A DNA stretch of 64,000 nt. Source: an uncultured Collinsella sp. GTDB taxonomy: Bacteria > Actinomycetota > Coriobacteriia > Coriobacteriales > Coriobacteriaceae. Below the pieces are notes generated by a model. That model ran no database searches. It saw nothing but the letters and a program-made list of their open reading frames with translations, and had not been told where the DNA came from. The DNA is taken from positions 52,195 to 116,194 of the forward strand of contig CABUHO010000004.1 of the NCBI GenBank assembly GCA_902491395.1, given 5' to 3'. Below are positions 32,896-41,696 of the stretch, one piece after another. The translations under genes and the position numbers were made by a program. The stretch's first letter is position 1; each line of letters begins with the position of its first letter.

Positions 32896-35676
32896 TTGGC
32901 GCGCGGATCTGCACAAAACGCCAAAGGCAATAAAGCCAACAACCAACCGGCATCTGCTAAGGGTGCCGGTTCCCATCTTCGTGCCAATAAGGGCCACGAG
33001 GCCGAGTTCGACGATTTTGAGCCTTTGGTCGAGCCTTCGGCCAACCGCGATATCGCCGGCGTGGTCATCGCCGTTTTGGCGATTGCGTCCTTCATTGCCG
33101 TGATTTCGCCGGCGACCGCACCTGTTACGGCTGCGGTTGCCGGTTTCTACCACTTGGGCTTTGGTCTGGGTGCCTACGTTTTGCCGATCGTCATCCTGCT
33201 GTTTGCCGCCACGCTTTTTTTGGGCGATGATTCGCCGCTCAACGTGCGCTCTGTTGCGGGCGGCGCGGTGGTCTTTGTCGCTGTCGTCTCTATCTTGTCG
33301 CTTATGGTGCCGGGCACCAGTGACTCGTGCGACCTTATGTTCACGCCGCAAAACCTGTCCGCCTCGGGTGGGTACATCGGTGCATTCATTGCGAGCGCGC
33401 TGCAGAACGCCCTGGGTAAGCCCATCGCGATGGTGGTCCTGTTGGGTCTGGCAGTCGTTGGCTTTGTCATCATCGGCTTTTCGGTGGGCGGCGTTTTGCG
33501 CTCTGCCCGCGACCGTGCGGCCGATTTTGCCGAGCGCCGTCGTGCCGACGTCAACGCGAGCCCGTGGGGTGACGATGAAGCCCTTTCGGTCCCCGGTATT
33601 GCCCGTCCTCACCTGAGCATTCTGCGTCAAAAGAGTTCCGATGCTGCTGTGACTACGGTTATGGGCGGCGAGGTTGATCCGATTCTGGACGATGAGGACG
33701 AGGATGAGGACCCGTTTGTCGACGTATCCGATGCTGTAGAGGCCGAGCGCGCCAAGACGACGCTGCTGCCGCGCCGCCACGCCAAGAAGGGCAAGGCTGC
33801 GCCCAAACTCAATACAAGCGAACCTGATCCGTCGTGGTCCGAGAGCGAGATTGAGCTTACCGAGGGCGATGACGAGGACGATGAGGCTCCGATCGAGAGT
33901 GCCAAGACGACCTTGCTGCCGCGCCGTCATCCCAAGCGCGGTCAGGTGACCGGTCAGCTTTCGATGGAAGATGATCCGGCCAAGATTGATGAGTCCGAGC
34001 CGCCGTTTGCCGTGAACCCTGTTTCGGCAGCTCCGCAGATTCCCGACTTCCTGAAGCATCCTAAGGTCGCCGATGCGTCTGCCGCGAGCGCGGCCGAGAC
34101 GCCTGCTGTTAGCGATGGGGGAGCGGACGGAGCCTCCGCAGATAATGAGGGTGAAGAAGAGGACGGCCTCAAGCTTCCGCCGCTCGAGATTCTGCATGCC
34201 AACCCTCAGTCCGCCTCTGCTGCGTCTTCGGATAAGGAGCTGGAGCAAACTGCAGAGTCGCTGCAGTCGACCCTGCTTGAGTTTGGTCGTAGCGCCCGCG
34301 TCGTCGGCTGGATTGCCGGCCCCACGGTGACGACCTTTAAGCTGCAGCCAGGCGAGGGCGAGCGCGTGAGCAAGATTTCGAGCCTCGAGGACGATATCGC
34401 GTTGTCGCTTGCCGCCCAGTCGGTGCGTATCTTCGCGCCGATTCCCGGCACTTCGCTCGTGGGTATCGAGATCCCCAATCGCAAGCGTCAAAACGTCAAC
34501 CTGGGCGATGTGCTGCCCTATGTCAAGGGTGGCCCGCTCGAGCTTGCCATCGGCCGCGATGCCGAGGGCACGCCGGTCGTCGCCGATCTTGCCAAGATGC
34601 CCCACCTGCTGATCGCCGGTACCACCGGCTCCGGTAAGTCGGTCATGATCAACTCCATCATCACGACCCTGCTCATGCGGGCGCTTCCCGAAGATGTTCG
34701 CCTGATCATGGTCGACCCCAAGCGCGTCGAGCTCGCGGGCTACAACGGCCTGCCGCACCTCTACGTGCCCGTCGTGACCGAGCCCAAGCAGGCCGCCAGC
34801 GCGCTGCAGTGGGCCGTGTCCGAGATGGAGCGTCGTCTGAAGGTCTTCGAGCGTCTTAACGTCCGTAAGATCTCGACCTACAACGAAAAGCAGGCCGCCG
34901 GCGAGTTTGAGCATTACGACAACCCGCCGCAAAAGATGCCCTACCTGGTCATCATCATCGACGAGCTCTCAGACCTGATGATGGTCGCCGGCAAGGACGT
35001 CGAGGCCTCGATCGTGCGTATCGCCCAGCTGGGCCGCGCCGCCGGTATTCACCTCATCGTGGCTACGCAGCGCCCGAGTTCCAACGTCGTGACGGGCCTC
35101 ATCAAGGCCAACATCACCAACCGTATCGCCTTTAACGTCGCAACGGGTATTGACTCGCGCGTCATCATTGACCAGATGGGCGCCGAAAAGCTCACCGGTC
35201 TGGGCGACATGCTGTTCTCCAAGGTCGACTGGGGCAAGCCGCGTCGTATTCAGGGCTGCTTTGTCTCGGACGATGAGATCAACGAGATCGTCGAGTTCGT
35301 CAAATCGCAGAGTGAGCCGGACTACCACGAGGAGATTCTTTCGGCTGTGGCCCCCGCTTCCATGTCCATGGCGGGTGGCGGCGGCATCGTGCGTACCGGC
35401 GTTGCCGAGCCGCAAGACGATGATCCGCTCATCTGGGAAGCCGCCCATATTGTGGTGGAATCGCAGCTGGGCTCCACATCTGGCCTGCAACGCCGCCTAA
35501 AGGTTGGCTATGCGCGCGCCGGGCGTATTATGGACATGCTGGAAGAAAAGGGTGTCGTCGGACCGCCTGACGGATCCAAGCCGCGCGAGGTCCTTCTGGA
35601 CGAGGAAGGCCTTGCCGCGCTTGAGTCCGTTGACGCCGAGATGGCACGTGAAGATCGTGAGTTTGGAGGATTCTGA
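32896..35676 (+). CDS. ftsK: DNA translocase FtsK/SpoIIIE
   Basis: A 926-residue DNA pump that clears chromosome ends from the division septum. An N-terminal basic tail is followed by four membrane segments (about residues 53-200), a long acidic linker (200-440), then alpha-beta motor domains with Walker A (GTTGSGKS, about 575-582) and Walker B (LVIIIDELSDLM), and a C-terminal gamma winged helix (LQRRLKVGYARAGRIMDMLE). TTG 32896 is preceded by GGAGG inside rnj. The linker carries a duplicated motif AKTTLLPRRH at about residues 286 and 336. The stop overlaps the next start by one base (TGATG). Confidence 0.95.
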   Translation: MARGSAQNAKGNKANNQPASAKGAGSHLRANKGHEAEFDDFEPLVEPSANRDIAGVVIAVLAIASFIAVISPATAPVTAAVAGFYHLGFGLGAYVLPIVILLFAATLFLGDDSPLNVRSVAGGAVVFVAVVSILSLMVPGTSDSCDLMFTPQNLSASGGYIGAFIASALQNALGKPIAMVVLLGLAVVGFVIIGFSVGGVLRSARDRAADFAERRRADVNASPWGDDEALSVPGIARPHLSILRQKSSDAAVTTVMGGEVDPILDDEDEDEDPFVDVSDAVEAERAKTTLLPRRHAKKGKAAPKLNTSEPDPSWSESEIELTEGDDEDDEAPIESAKTTLLPRRHPKRGQVTGQLSMEDDPAKIDESEPPFAVNPVSAAPQIPDFLKHPKVADASAASAAETPAVSDGGADGASADNEGEEEDGLKLPPLEILHANPQSASAASSDKELEQTAESLQSTLLEFGRSARVVGWIAGPTVTTFKLQPGEGERVSKISSLEDDIALSLAAQSVRIFAPIPGTSLVGIEIPNRKRQNVNLGDVLPYVKGGPLELAIGRDAEGTPVVADLAKMPHLLIAGTTGSGKSVMINSIITTLLMRALPEDVRLIMVDPKRVELAGYNGLPHLYVPVVTEPKQAASALQWAVSEMERRLKVFERLNVRKISTYNEKQAAGEFEHYDNPPQKMPYLVIIIDELSDLMMVAGKDVEASIVRIAQLGRAAGIHLIVATQRPSSNVVTGLIKANITNRIAFNVATGIDSRVIIDQMGAEKLTGLGDMLFSKVDWGKPRRIQGCFVSDDEINEIVEFVKSQSEPDYHEEILSAVAPASMSMAGGGGIVRTGVAEPQDDDPLIWEAAHIVVESQLGSTSGLQRRLKVGYARAGRIMDMLEEKGVVGPPDGSKPREVLLDEEGLAALESVDAEMAREDREFGGF

Positions 35677-37187
35677 TGGCTGCACGCTTTGGTGACATGC
35701 TGCTCGAGCAGCGTCGCCGAATGGGCCTTTCCATTCAGCAGGTCGCCAACACCATCAAAATCAGACCGCAGATCATCGAGTTTTTCGAGACCGGTAACTT
35801 TGCATCGATGCCTCCGCGCGGCTATGCGCAGGGCATGATTTCGAGCTATGCACGCTTTTTGGGCCTCAATCCGCGCGAGGTCGTCAATGCCTATTTTGAC
35901 GACCTGATGGCGTATGAGCGTGAGACGTCGCAGCAGGGCGGTCGTTTTCAGGACGCCGCCGGCTACGTCAACTCGCGTTCCTCGGTCGACAACGGCCGCT
36001 TCCTGATGGTTCAGGGCGGACGCTCGACGCGTTATGGCCAGCGCCCTCAGCAGGCTGGCTATATAACCGAGACGGGCTCGGGCGAGGAGATTCGCTCTCA
36101 ACGTGACCGGTTCCGTAGCACGCCGATGCCCGAAGACCGTGCGCTTCCGGCTGCCCGTGGAATCGCACGTGACCCTCGCGCTGGATACGGCGATGGCGGC
36201 TATTCCGATCGCGGCCACCGTGGCGTTTCTGCCGGTCGTTCTCGCGGCGGCTATGCGGATGCCGATACCACGCAGGTAACGCCGCGTCTTCGCTCGCAGT
36301 CGCAGCCCTATGGGCAGCGTTCATCGGCTTCTCGTTCGGGCCAGCGCAGCTATCAGGGTCGTGGCGAGCTCGCTCCGCGCTCGGGGCAACGTAGCCTTCA
36401 GGGCCAGGGAAGCTATCGTGGCCGTCCTGATAGCAGCCGCGGTCGAATGCCCCAAAACAGTGGTCGTGGTGGTTCCAATCGTGGGCGCGGCGGGTCGCGT
36501 GTCCCGCAGAATAACGGACTTGATCCGCGTATCGTCTACGCCGGTATCGGTGCCGTTGTCCTGCTGCTGATTGTGCTCATCGTGGTGCTTCTGCGCGGCT
36601 GCGGTTCTGCAGCGCCCGAGTCGACGCCCGAGACGCCTGCGGCAACCAAGACAACGACTAAGAAGTCTTCCAAGAAGACCGAGACCGTCGATGCGGATGA
36701 AGATACCGATGAGGCGACGGACGAGTCGACCGATTCGGATGCCGCTAAGACAACGGCCAAGAAGGAAGAAAACGAGGTCACGAAGGTCAAGGTCTCCGTC
36801 GCCAAGGGTAAGACCGCTTGGATTGAGGTCAAGGTCGACGGCAAGTCGGTCTATGGCGCTCAGGCGACCGGTCCCTTTGAGCAGGAGTACACGCCCGAGT
36901 CCTCGATCGAGATCACCACATCCAAGCCTTCCGATGTCACCGTTACCAAGAACGGCGAAAAGGTCCGTTACGACACCAAGACGTCGGGCGTGGCGCGCGT
37001 GACCATCACCGTTCCCAAGAAGGAGACGACTGACTCCGAGAATGGTGAAAGTACTGATGGTGCCGATTCCACCGATGGTACCGACAGCAGTGACGGCACC
37101 AATGCCCAGTCCACTGACGGCACTGATACCGCCGCCGATGGTCAGACGACTAACGATTCTACCGACTACTCGTACGACAGCTACTAA
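35676..37187 (+). CDS. RodZ-like helix-turn-helix membrane protein with low-complexity region
   Basis: A 503-residue protein: an HTH_25/Cro-like domain (residues 3-70, LLEQRRRMGLSIQQVANTIK), then a long Arg/Gly/Gln/Ser-rich disordered stretch (about 90-285, with repeated RSGQRS-type units), one membrane helix (about 289-310), an acidic Thr/Lys linker, a beta-rich DUF4115-type domain (about 365-450) and a Ser/Thr/Asp/Gly tail. RodZ links the MreB cytoskeleton to wall synthesis in rods; actinobacterial homologues next to ftsK act in division or wall processes. The low-complexity cytoplasmic region between HTH and membrane helix is far longer than in E. coli RodZ. Confidence 0.8.
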   Translation: MAARFGDMLLEQRRRMGLSIQQVANTIKIRPQIIEFFETGNFASMPPRGYAQGMISSYARFLGLNPREVVNAYFDDLMAYERETSQQGGRFQDAAGYVNSRSSVDNGRFLMVQGGRSTRYGQRPQQAGYITETGSGEEIRSQRDRFRSTPMPEDRALPAARGIARDPRAGYGDGGYSDRGHRGVSAGRSRGGYADADTTQVTPRLRSQSQPYGQRSSASRSGQRSYQGRGELAPRSGQRSLQGQGSYRGRPDSSRGRMPQNSGRGGSNRGRGGSRVPQNNGLDPRIVYAGIGAVVLLLIVLIVVLLRGCGSAAPESTPETPAATKTTTKKSSKKTETVDADEDTDEATDESTDSDAAKTTAKKEENEVTKVKVSVAKGKTAWIEVKVDGKSVYGAQATGPFEQEYTPESSIEITTSKPSDVTVTKNGEKVRYDTKTSGVARVTITVPKKETTDSENGESTDGADSTDGTDSSDGTNAQSTDGTDTAADGQTTNDSTDYSYDSY

Positions 37188-37213
37188 GCCGCTCGTAAGC
37201 GAAAGGAAACATC

Positions 37214-37711
37214 ATGGCTAAAGATTCCAGCTTCGACGTTGTGTCCGAGGTTAATATGCAGGAGGTCGACAACGCCTTCCAGCAGACCACACGCGAGATT
37301 TCCCAGCGCTATGACCTTAAAGATTCCGGTGCCACGATCGAGCTCTCGAAGGGCGACAAGCTCTTTACGATCAACGCCCCGGCCGACTTTGTCTCCAAGC
37401 AAATCATCGACGTGCTGAGCTCTAAGCTCATCAAGCGCGGCATTGATCTTAAGGCCGTGTCCTGGGATGCGCCTCAGGCTGCCTCCGGCGGCACTGTGCG
37501 CGTGCTCGGCCACATCGTCGAGGGTATCGACCAGGCGACTGCCAAGAAGATCAACAAGGACATTAAGGATCAAAAGCTTAAGGTCAAGGTGACGATTGAG
37601 GCTGATAAGCTGCGCGTTTCCTCTGCTTCGAAGGATGCCCTGCAGACCGTGATCCAATTCCTGCGCGATCAGGACTACGGCCAGCCGCTGCAGTTCACCA
37701 ACTACCGCTAA
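37214..37711 (+). CDS. yajQ: YajQ family cyclic-di-GMP/nucleotide-binding protein
   Basis: A 165-residue UPF0234 protein with the family start (DSSFDVVSEVNMQEVDNAFQ) and the two-domain ferredoxin-like fold implied by the repeat of beta-alpha-beta patterns; it ends DYGQPLQFTNYR as is typical. Members bind nucleotides, and some bind cyclic di-GMP. GAAAGGAAA precedes the ATG. It lies between the RodZ-like gene and rimO, with 26-base gaps on both sides. Confidence 0.92.
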   Translation: MAKDSSFDVVSEVNMQEVDNAFQQTTREISQRYDLKDSGATIELSKGDKLFTINAPADFVSKQIIDVLSSKLIKRGIDLKAVSWDAPQAASGGTVRVLGHIVEGIDQATAKKINKDIKDQKLKVKVTIEADKLRVSSASKDALQTVIQFLRDQDYGQPLQFTNYR

Positions 37712-37737
37712 TTCATTCGAAAGGACCGCTCTCCAAC

Positions 37738-39087
37738 ATGGATACACCGTTGGGCTCCGTGCTCTACATCACCCTCGGGTGCGCCAAGAACGAGGTCGAT
37801 ACCGACCGCATGCGTTCGCTGCTGACCGCTGCGGGCTACGAGGAGGCATTCGACTCGCAGGATGCCGATATCGCCATCGTCAATACGTGTTCGTTCCTTG
37901 CCTCCGCAACGTCGGAGAGCATCGAGACCACGCTCGAGCTTGCTAACGAGGTGCAGGACGGCGTCCGTTCCTGCCCCATCGTCATGTGCGGCTGCGTGCC
38001 TTCGCGTTACGGCGACGACCTGCCCGACGAGCTGCCCGAGGTCGCGGCCTTTGTGAAGGCCGACGAGGAAGACGGCATCGTGGCAGTCATCGACGGCGTG
38101 CTGGGCGTCGAGCGCGAGATTGCCGCCTATATTCCGCAGGTCAAGCGTACCGTCGAGGGTGCCGTTGCCTACGTCAAGATTTCCGATGGCTGCAACCGCT
38201 TCTGCAGCTTCTGCATGATTCCCTACATCCGCGGCCGTTATCACTCGCGCAATGCCGAGAGCATTATCTCCGAGGTGCGCGATCTGGTCGCCGGCGGCGT
38301 GCGCGAGATCGTGCTGATCGGTCAGGATACGGGCATCTGGGGTACTGACTTTGCCGACGAGGATCTCGCCGAGGGTTCGCCGCGCAACCTGGCGCAGCTG
38401 CTGCAGGCTGTTGCCAATGCGGTTCGTCCGAATAACGTTTGGGTCCGCGTGCTCTACCTGCAGCCCGAGGGCATGTCCGACGAGCTTATCGAGACTATCC
38501 GCGATACGCCCGAGGTGCTGCCCTATATCGATATCCCCGTGCAGCACTGCGACGCGCGCATCCTCAAGGCCATGCGCCGCTCCGGCTCGCGCCAGGAGCT
38601 CGAGGACCTGTTCCGTGACCTGCGCGAGCGCATCCCCGGCATCGTGATCCGCTCCACGGCCATGGTCGGTTTCCCGACCGAGACCGACAATGAGTTCCGC
38701 GACCTCATCGACTTTATGGACACCGTGGGCTTCGACTACACGAGCGTCTTTGCCTACTCGCAGGAGGAGGGCAGCCTGGCCGCCAAGATGGAAGGTCAGG
38801 TCGACGAAGAGGTTAAGCTCGAGCGCGCCCAGGAGGCCATGGACCTGGCCGAGTCGCTTGGCTTTGCCGCCACCGCCGCGCACGTGGGCGAGTGCGCCCA
38901 GGTAATCGTCGACGGTATCGAGGAGACCGAGGACGGAGCCGAGCTGATCGGTCACGCTTGGTTCCAGGCGCCCGATTCCGATGGCGCGGTGCATCTGGAC
39001 GCCAGCGAGGCATCCGTGGGCGATATTCTGACGGTCGAGTTTACCGATAGCTTCTGCTACGAGCTTATCGGTCATGTTGTGGAGTAG
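37738..39087 (+). CDS. rimO: Ribosomal protein S12 methylthiotransferase RimO
   Basis: A 449-residue radical SAM methylthiotransferase modifying an aspartate of S12. It has an N-terminal UPF0004 domain (TLGCAKNEVDTDRM, NTCSFLASA, CGCVPSRY), a radical SAM core (CNRFCSFCMIP) and a C-terminal TRAM domain. The GCAKNEVDTDRM motif is RimO-specific. It is followed by pgsA and a cinA-like gene, the usual Gram-positive order. Confidence 0.95.
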   Translation: MDTPLGSVLYITLGCAKNEVDTDRMRSLLTAAGYEEAFDSQDADIAIVNTCSFLASATSESIETTLELANEVQDGVRSCPIVMCGCVPSRYGDDLPDELPEVAAFVKADEEDGIVAVIDGVLGVEREIAAYIPQVKRTVEGAVAYVKISDGCNRFCSFCMIPYIRGRYHSRNAESIISEVRDLVAGGVREIVLIGQDTGIWGTDFADEDLAEGSPRNLAQLLQAVANAVRPNNVWVRVLYLQPEGMSDELIETIRDTPEVLPYIDIPVQHCDARILKAMRRSGSRQELEDLFRDLRERIPGIVIRSTAMVGFPTETDNEFRDLIDFMDTVGFDYTSVFAYSQEEGSLAAKMEGQVDEEVKLERAQEAMDLAESLGFAATAAHVGECAQVIVDGIEETEDGAELIGHAWFQAPDSDGAVHLDASEASVGDILTVEFTDSFCYELIGHVVE

Positions 39088-39096
39088 GAGAGCGTC

Positions 39097-39735
39097 GTGG
39101 CTAACGAGAGCAATAAGGAACTGACGAGTGTTTGGACGCCCGCCAACATCGTGACGTGCGTGCGCATCGTCTTTATCCCCGTGTTCATGATCGTGTCGGC
39201 CCTGTCCCACACGAGCGTTGCGGGTACAGATTGGAGCACCTTCGACGGCCCGCTCGCTGCCGCCGCTTTCATTTTGTACGTCATCCTGTCGTGCACCGAC
39301 AAGGTCGACGGCTATTTGGCCCGCTCCCGCAACGAGATCACCGACTTTGGTAAGTTCTTGGATCCTATTGCCGATAAGCTGCTCGTGTTTTCGGCTTTGC
39401 TGCTGTTCTTGGACTTTGGCGCCGTGACCGTATGGTCCGTATTCATCATCCTGTTCCGTGAGCTGCTGGTGAGCGCCCTGCGCATGGTTGCGAGCGCTGC
39501 CGGCGTGGTCGTCGCTGCCGATAAGCTCGGCAAGTACAAGACGGCGACCACGATGGTCTCCATCTGTGGCTACCTGTGCGTCTTCGCGATGGCCGGTCTG
39601 CAGCTGGGCCCGGTGTCGCTGACGCTCGGCATCTATTCGGTGTCTCGCTTCCTGTACGCCGTGGCCGTTGTCCTGACCGTTATCTCGGGCGCTCAGTACT
39701 TCTGGAACTGCCGCAAGATCGTCTTTTCGGTCTAG
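39097..39735 (+). CDS. pgsA: CDP-diacylglycerol-glycerol-3-phosphate 3-phosphatidyltransferase
   Basis: A 212-residue membrane enzyme of phosphatidylglycerol synthesis. The CDP-alcohol phosphatidyltransferase signature D-x2-DG-x2-AR-x8-G-x3-D-x3-D is seen in the segment around residues 68-90. About five membrane helices are visible. GTG 39097 has GTAGGAG upstream. It lies in rimO-pgsA-cinA context, which supports PgsA rather than a related transferase. A second family member occurs at 61003-61707. Confidence 0.93.
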   Translation: MANESNKELTSVWTPANIVTCVRIVFIPVFMIVSALSHTSVAGTDWSTFDGPLAAAAFILYVILSCTDKVDGYLARSRNEITDFGKFLDPIADKLLVFSALLLFLDFGAVTVWSVFIILFRELLVSALRMVASAAGVVVAADKLGKYKTATTMVSICGYLCVFAMAGLQLGPVSLTLGIYSVSRFLYAVAVVLTVISGAQYFWNCRKIVFSV

Positions 39736-39747
39736 GTTCTGGTAGGT

Positions 39748-40278
39748 ATGACGGAGTCTTTTGAGCAGGTTGCCGCGCACAACGAGGAGCTTGCGCGCGA
39801 TATCGTCGAGCGTGCGAGCGCTCGCGGCATGACGGTTTCCACAGCCGAGTCGCTGACGGCCGGCATGATTGCCTCAACGATTGCCGATATCCCGGGCGCT
39901 TCGGCGGTGCTCCGCGGCGGTGCGGTGACCTATTGCGATGAGATAAAGCATCGCGTGCTGGGCGTTGAGCAAGAGACGCTCGACCGCTATACCGCGGTGT
40001 CGTATCAGACGGCGCGCGAGATGGCTGCCGGCTCGTTGAAGCTGTACCAGAGCGATGTTGCCGTGAGCGCGACGGGCTATGCCGGCCCCGGTGGAGGCAC
40101 CGAGGACGATCCGGCTGGCACCTTCTATATTGGCTGGGCGTATCGCTCTGCCGATGAGGGAGTGCCGGTTGTGGACTCCATGCGCTGTCATTATGAGGGC
40201 GATCGCTCGTGTGTTCGTGCCCATGCGGTCGCGGAAGCATTGGGGCGCATTGTCTTTGTGCTCGACTCTATGGAATAG
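39748..40278 (+). CDS. CinA C-terminal family nicotinamide-nucleotide amidohydrolase
   Basis: A 176-residue stand-alone PncC/CinA C-terminal domain (STAESLTAGMIASTIADIPGAS, TGYAGPGGG), which converts NMN to nicotinate mononucleotide in pyridine nucleotide salvage. The N-terminal molybdopterin-like COG1058 domain of full CinA is absent. The cinA-recA order is widely conserved in Gram-positive bacteria and in some is part of the competence regulon. Confidence 0.92.
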   Translation: MTESFEQVAAHNEELARDIVERASARGMTVSTAESLTAGMIASTIADIPGASAVLRGGAVTYCDEIKHRVLGVEQETLDRYTAVSYQTAREMAAGSLKLYQSDVAVSATGYAGPGGGTEDDPAGTFYIGWAYRSADEGVPVVDSMRCHYEGDRSCVRAHAVAEALGRIVFVLDSME

Positions 40279-40285
40279 ACGTGTT

Positions 40286-40309
40286 TTAAGGGGCCTTTGG
40301 GCCCCTTAA
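40286..40309 (+). terminator. Hairpin after the cinA-like gene
   Basis: TTAAGGGGCC and GGCCCCTTAA form a perfect 10-bp stem with a four-base loop, eight bases after the stop. The following T-run is poor (TTGT), so efficiency is uncertain. Confidence 0.6.
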
Positions 40310-40405
40310 TTGTGGAGATAGGGACCTCCTGCGAATTTTATCTTTGTGCAGGTAGTTGCTGTATTTTTTTCTCGTCATGATTTTCTTGGTTCGCCTGCGG
40401 TCAAG

Positions 40406-40447
40406 TTTTTGGTCAGTGTTTGGTCGGCGTTTGGTTGGGTTTTGGAA
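40406..40447 (+). promoter_or_regulatory. Phased TTTGGT repeats upstream of recA
   Basis: Four TTTGG-type units recur every 10-11 bases (TTTTTGGTCAG, TGTTTGGTCGG, CGTTTGGTTGG, GTTTTGG), ending about 30 bases before the recA -35 box. The first unit shares the TTTTGGTCAG core with the comEA upstream region. Phasing with the DNA helix suggests a protein binding site. Confidence 0.5.
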
Positions 40448-40477
40448 AGGTCGGCTGCATATGATTTATCTGAACGG

Positions 40478-40506
40478 TTGACCACGAACAGCCGTTCGTT
40501 TATTAT
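40478..40506 (+). promoter_or_regulatory. recA promoter with SOS box
   Basis: TTGACC (40478-40483) and TATTAT (40501-40506) are 17 bases apart. Between them lies CGAAC-AGCC-GTTCG (40485-40498), an exact GAAC-N4-GTTC LexA site of the Gram-positive/actinobacterial type. LexA bound here would block RNA polymerase directly. Two matching boxes lie in front of lexA. Confidence 0.9.
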
Positions 40507-40536
40507 CGATGCAGGTTGTTAAGAGGAGGGCTATTC

Positions 40537-41685
40537 ATGGCCAAGAATTCAGGTCCCGTACGTACCGTTCATGCACCCACGACGGGTAAAGAGCGCGAAG
40601 AGATGATCGCCACCACCAAGGCCGAGATCGAGAAGAAGTTCGGTCAAGGCTCCATCATGAGGTATGGTGACGGCGGCCCCGAGCTTGAGGTCGAGGCCAT
40701 CCCCACGGGCGCTCTGGCACTCGATGCCGCTCTGGGTATCGGCGGTGTGCCGCGCGGCCGTATCGTCGAGATTTACGGTCCTGAGTCCTCCGGTAAGACG
40801 ACGCTTTCGCTCGAGATCCTGGCCGAGGCCCAGGCAATGGGTGGCGTGGTGGCATTTATCGATGCCGAGCACGCGCTCGATCCCACGTATGCCGCGCGCA
40901 TTGGCGTGGATATCGACGAGGTACTGATTTCCCAGCCCGATACGGGTGAGCAGGCGCTCGAGATTGTTGACATGCTCGTGCGTTCCGGCGCCATCGATGC
41001 CATCGTCGTCGACTCCGTCGCCGCGCTGACCCCGCGTGCCGAGATCGAGGGAGAGATCGGCGATACCACGGTCGGTTTGCAAGCTCGCCTGATGAGTCAG
41101 GCGCTCCGCAAGCTCGCCGGCTCGCTGTCCAAGTCCAACACGACATGCATCTTCATTAACCAGCTGCGAGAGAAAATCGGCGTCATGTTCGGCAACCCCG
41201 AGACCACGACGGGCGGCCGCGCCCTTAAGTTCTTCTCTTCGGTGCGTATCGACATTCGCCGCATCGACAGCATTAAGCTTAAGGATGAGGTTATCGGTAA
41301 CCGCGTGCGCGCCAAGGTCGTTAAGAACAAGGTGGCAGCTCCGTTCCGTTCTGCTGAGTTCGACATCATGTACGGTACGGGCATCTCTAAGGAGGGCTCG
41401 ATTCTGGACATGGCTGTCGAGTGCGGCATCTGCAAGAAGATGGGCTCCTGGTTTGCCTATGGCGAGGACAAGCTCGGCAACGGTCGCGAGGCCGCCAAGG
41501 CGTTCCTGCGCGAACACCCCGATTGCGCCGACGAGATTGAGCATAAGGTCCGCCTTGCCTGCGGGCTTGAGTTTGATGACGATGCTCCGTCCGAGGTCGA
41601 GCTGACCGATCAGCCTGCGCCTGAGGAGTTTGACGAGCTTTACGCCATCGATGGTTCCGCCATGCTCGATGATGACGACGAGTAG
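40537..41685 (+). CDS. recA: Recombinase RecA
   Basis: A 382-residue strand-exchange protein and SOS co-protease. Walker A GPESSGKTT is at residues 81-89; FIDAEHALD, VVDSVAALTPR and the DNA-binding loop 2 region (FINQLREKIGVMFGNPETTTGGRALKF, split here by description) follow. An N-terminal extension of roughly 20 residues before the core is slightly longer than usual, and the tail is acidic. ATG 40537 has GAGGAGG upstream. The promoter carries an SOS box, and phased TTTGGT repeats lie further up. recX follows 11 bases later. Confidence 0.98.
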   Translation: MAKNSGPVRTVHAPTTGKEREEMIATTKAEIEKKFGQGSIMRYGDGGPELEVEAIPTGALALDAALGIGGVPRGRIVEIYGPESSGKTTLSLEILAEAQAMGGVVAFIDAEHALDPTYAARIGVDIDEVLISQPDTGEQALEIVDMLVRSGAIDAIVVDSVAALTPRAEIEGEIGDTTVGLQARLMSQALRKLAGSLSKSNTTCIFINQLREKIGVMFGNPETTTGGRALKFFSSVRIDIRRIDSIKLKDEVIGNRVRAKVVKNKVAAPFRSAEFDIMYGTGISKEGSILDMAVECGICKKMGSWFAYGEDKLGNGREAAKAFLREHPDCADEIEHKVRLACGLEFDDDAPSEVELTDQPAPEEFDELYAIDGSAMLDDDDE

Positions 41686-41696
41686 CGGTTCCGCTC

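Noticed and set aside
32881..34932. Minus-strand frames opposite ftsK and similar ones opposite rimO, rny and lepA
   Set aside because: All are antisense to well-identified genes and lack motifs and start signals.
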